Shown in pieces: positions 32,364 to 34,102 of a DNA stretch of 34,102 nt (its first letter is position 1; every line of letters begins with the position of its first letter). Below the pieces are notes generated by a model that did no database searches, had not been told where the DNA came from, and saw only the letters and a list, made by a program, of their open reading frames with translations. The position numbers and the translations under genes are program-made. Source of the DNA: CAZTAK01 sp964611585. GTDB lineage: Bacteria > Pseudomonadota > Alphaproteobacteria > SHVP01. The stretch is from contig CAZTAK010000026.1 of the NCBI GenBank assembly GCA_964611585.1, positions 1-34,102 on the forward strand, given 5' to 3'.

Positions 32364-33509
32364 ATGTCCTTTTACGGTCCCCCCAAGTCGCGCCTTGGCG
32401 AAATCGCCGAACACCTCACGGCGGTGCACGACATATACGAGGCGGCGGGCAGGACCGTATTCGCAGCCGACAACCTGGTCGCGCTGGCGCGTAATCTTTC
32501 GTTTCTGACCGACAAAAAATTCTCCCGTGCGATCGAGGAAGAAGCGTCCGACGAGGACGACCTCAGCAAGATTTGGCGCCTCCACACCTATTGCTGGGCG
32601 GCGCGCTCGGCCCTTTCGCTGCCGGGGGATTTCGTCGAATGCGGCGTGTTCAAGGGTTTTTATTCCGCGACGATGCTGGAATACCTCGATTTCGAAACCG
32701 TGGAGAAACAAATGTATCTCTACGACACCTTCGAGGGGCTCAGCGATGATTTTTCGGAGGGCTCCGAACGGGAAAGTATCGGCGATGCCTACGACAACGT
32801 CGAGAACTGGTACGAGGATGTCCATGCCCGGTTTGCGCCCTATCCGAACGTTCACGTCCTCAGGGGCGTCGTGCCAAATATATTGATGGTTCGGGCGCCG
32901 GAACAGATCGCTTTCTTGCATCTCGATATGAATGCGGCGTCAGCGGAGGTCACGGCGCTTGAAGTGCTGTGGGACCGCATATGCGACGGCGGTTTCATTC
33001 TGCTTGACGATTTCGGCCGCAACGAAAACATCCTGATCAACGTGACGCTGAACAAGGTGATTTTCCTTTTTTTTGCGATCACCTACATACGGCCAGTGAT
33101 CCATATCCAGGAACGTATCGAAGAAATCGTTGTGGCATGGAGCGAATCGGAGGTGGCTATTTATGAGGCGCTTGAGATCGAATTTCGCGACGATCTTCCC
33201 CGATGGCAGGCCGTGTTGGATCAGCAAACGCTGTCAATCAGGTTCAAGGCCCCAGACGTACTGTTCGACTCCGCAACTGCGAGCCTCAAGCCAGAATTTG
33301 AGGAGATATTGAGAGATTTTTTTCCAAGATATCTGGACGTCCTTGGCAACTTTCGTGAGGGCATTGCTGAAGTTCGCTTTGAGGGGCATACCTCCTCCGA
33401 ATGGGTGGGCGCTACTGACGTCGACGAGGCATATTTCAACCGACATCACCAAAGTCCTAACCGATCGTCGGTCCAATCTCGAATACGACTTCAAGCGGGA
33501 GCTTTGTGA
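32364..33509 (+). CDS. Chimeric ORF: TylF-type methyltransferase N-part fused to membrane segment and OmpA/MotB-like domain
   Basis: Residues 1 to about 221 are a TylF/MycF-like SAM-dependent O-methyltransferase: LPGDFVECGVFKGFYSATML (86-105), YLYDTFEGL, AFLHLDMNAASAEVTALEVL and GGFILLDDFGRNE. The usual C-terminal strand and helix of that family are absent. From about residue 225 the protein becomes a single hydrophobic segment (VIFLFFAITYI, 232-242), then a coiled region and IEFRDDLPRWQ, then an OmpA/MotB-like domain: LSIRFKAPDVLFDSATASLK and IAEVRFEGHTSSEW. After DEAYFN (359) the OmpA pattern stops and the last 22 residues look like a wrong frame. Base composition falls past about 33030. 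Most simply, a deletion or insertion joined two unrelated genes; a T8 run (33067-33074) is near the joint. Confidence 0.65.
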   Translation: MSFYGPPKSRLGEIAEHLTAVHDIYEAAGRTVFAADNLVALARNLSFLTDKKFSRAIEEEASDEDDLSKIWRLHTYCWAARSALSLPGDFVECGVFKGFYSATMLEYLDFETVEKQMYLYDTFEGLSDDFSEGSERESIGDAYDNVENWYEDVHARFAPYPNVHVLRGVVPNILMVRAPEQIAFLHLDMNAASAEVTALEVLWDRICDGGFILLDDFGRNENILINVTLNKVIFLFFAITYIRPVIHIQERIEEIVVAWSESEVAIYEALEIEFRDDLPRWQAVLDQQTLSIRFKAPDVLFDSATASLKPEFEEILRDFFPRYLDVLGNFREGIAEVRFEGHTSSEWVGATDVDEAYFNRHHQSPNRSSVQSRIRLQAGAL

Positions 33510-33999
33510 ACCCCGAGAGGTTCTGGTTGGCCGTAATTTTGGCGAGACGAATGCTCAACACCTGACACTGAGTTCAAAGCCCCACCGAACCCTTGAAGAC
33601 TTCCAGTTTGTCCGACAGAAGTTCGACGACTGGCGTATCAAACAGAATGGCGTGCTGAAAACTCTGGACGACTGGACCCACTGGCAAGAGTTCAGGAACA
33701 CCGCCACGCTACGCAAGCAAGGCGTACTCACCGGGCGAGGATCAGCACTAAAACAGGCTAAGCGGATGTTCCTGAAAGCCTATGCCAACAAGTTGTGGAG
33801 TTTGCCGGGCGGAAACTATCAGGAGCTTGCCGACTGGCTCACGGAAAATGGCTACGAAACCTCCGTCACTGACATCAAGAATGCCAAACGAAGTAAGGTG
33901 GACGTTGACCAGTTCACTAATTTAAAGGGTCAGGATGTGGGCGCATTCAAGACCGTACTGCTTGAACGCTATCCAAATCTGGAGTTCAAATATTGCTAA
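33443..33999 (+). pseudogene. Unrecognised coding sequence, 5' end missing
   Basis: In the frame one base over from the chimeric ORF, an open reading stretch continues after the OmpA-like part to a stop at 33997-33999. It reads like real protein: LEDFQFVRQKFDDWRIK, KTLDDWTHWQEFRN, AKRMFLKAYANKLWSLPGGN and YQELADWLTENGY, ending PNLEFKYC. The amino acid content is Lys/Asn/Trp-rich and the DNA is clearly less GC-rich than the backbone. A start at ATG 33343 is formally possible but would read the OmpA region out of frame, so the true start is probably lost. I do not recognise the family. It may be the C-terminal part of a gene from a mobile or defence island. Confidence 0.45.
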
Positions 34000-34039
34000 A
34001 GGAAATCAAGTAAGGGTGGCCACCGTGATTTGATATGGC

Positions 34040-34066
34040 TGACCTGCCCCCCCGAAAAGTGGTCCG
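34040..34066. mobile_element. Possible IS terminal inverted repeat at window edge
   Basis: TGACCTGCCCCCCCG followed by AAAAGTGGTCCG looks like an IS3-type terminal sequence (starting TG, C-rich tract, then GTGGTCC). A related but degraded string in the opposite orientation, TGGACCACTTAATGG, occurs at 431-445. Only the first few dozen bases past the putative end are in the window, so no transposase can be seen. Confidence 0.25.
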
Positions 34067-34102
34067 GGACGATTGGGAGGATTTGGCGCATTCTGACCTT
34101 TG

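Noticed and set aside
31275..32921. Minus-strand open frame of about 548 codons antisense to the hydrolase and methyltransferase genes
   Set aside because: No recognisable domains; the plus-strand genes have catalytic motifs and plausible starts.
34050..34085. Similarity to the tRNA-Pro 3' flank (CCCCCG-AAAAGT-GGTC...GAGGATTTG) as an attachment-site duplicate
   Set aside because: The matching blocks are only 7-9 bases and their spacing differs by 4 bases, with poor match in between. A true att duplicate should repeat the tRNA 3' end almost exactly.

Overview
The window is a GC-rich chromosomal segment that looks alphaproteobacterial, most likely Rhodospirillales-like. The lineage evidence is a direct-repeat SOS box (GAAC-N7-GAAC, the alphaproteobacterial LexA site) in front of an imuA-imuB-dnaE2 cassette, a separate glyQ-glyS pair followed by ppdK, and a long-chain polyprenyl synthase of the ubiquinone type. 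No rRNA, CRISPR array or complete insertion sequence is visible. The backbone is dense, with many 1-4 base stop/start overlaps.

Layout. Positions 1-1050 are foreign-looking: an AT-rich 5' part of a PLP decarboxylase gene of the diaminopimelate decarboxylase fold runs off the left edge, and next to it lies a truncated, twice-frameshifted trypsin-like protease. This material abuts the 3' end of a tRNA-Pro(CGG) gene (1054-1130), a classical island integration point. From 1240 to 9609 is housekeeping: polyprenyl synthase, a DUF2007 protein, an S49 peptidase, a tiny membrane zinc-ribbon protein, glyQ, glyS and ppdK. A minus-strand operon ygfZ-tag-GNAT-fecR (12409 to 9765) follows. From 12596 to 18546 runs a tightly coupled plus-strand operon of three glycosyltransferases (GT9, GT2, GT4), an asparagine synthetase and a dihydroorotase-like amidohydrolase, probably for LPS core or another surface glycan. 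Then come an AcuI/YhdH-type reductase, cysQ and a response regulator whose last codons run into a heptanucleotide minisatellite. The SOS mutagenesis cassette fills 21394-27556. A minus-strand MoxR-VWA-aminotransferase operon (30572 to 27573) and a divergent pair, a Fe-S uracil-DNA glycosylase-like protein and a lipoprotein lysophospholipase-like hydrolase, follow.

The right end (32364-34102) is a mosaic. A TylF-type methyltransferase gene loses its own 3' end and continues in frame into a membrane segment plus an OmpA/MotB-like domain, which is itself cut and followed in another frame by an unrecognised, less GC-rich coding sequence. A possible IS terminus lies at the very edge. Both ends therefore show horizontal transfer, with ordinary backbone between.

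The most distinctive points are the three-part mosaic at the right edge, the GT-asnB-amidohydrolase operon, the aminotransferase translationally coupled to a MoxR/VWA pair, the heptad repeat between the response regulator and the SOS promoter, and a low-complexity in-frame insertion in DnaE2. I did not find a complete system that I can claim is new. All functions are read from motifs and family knowledge; no database search was run.
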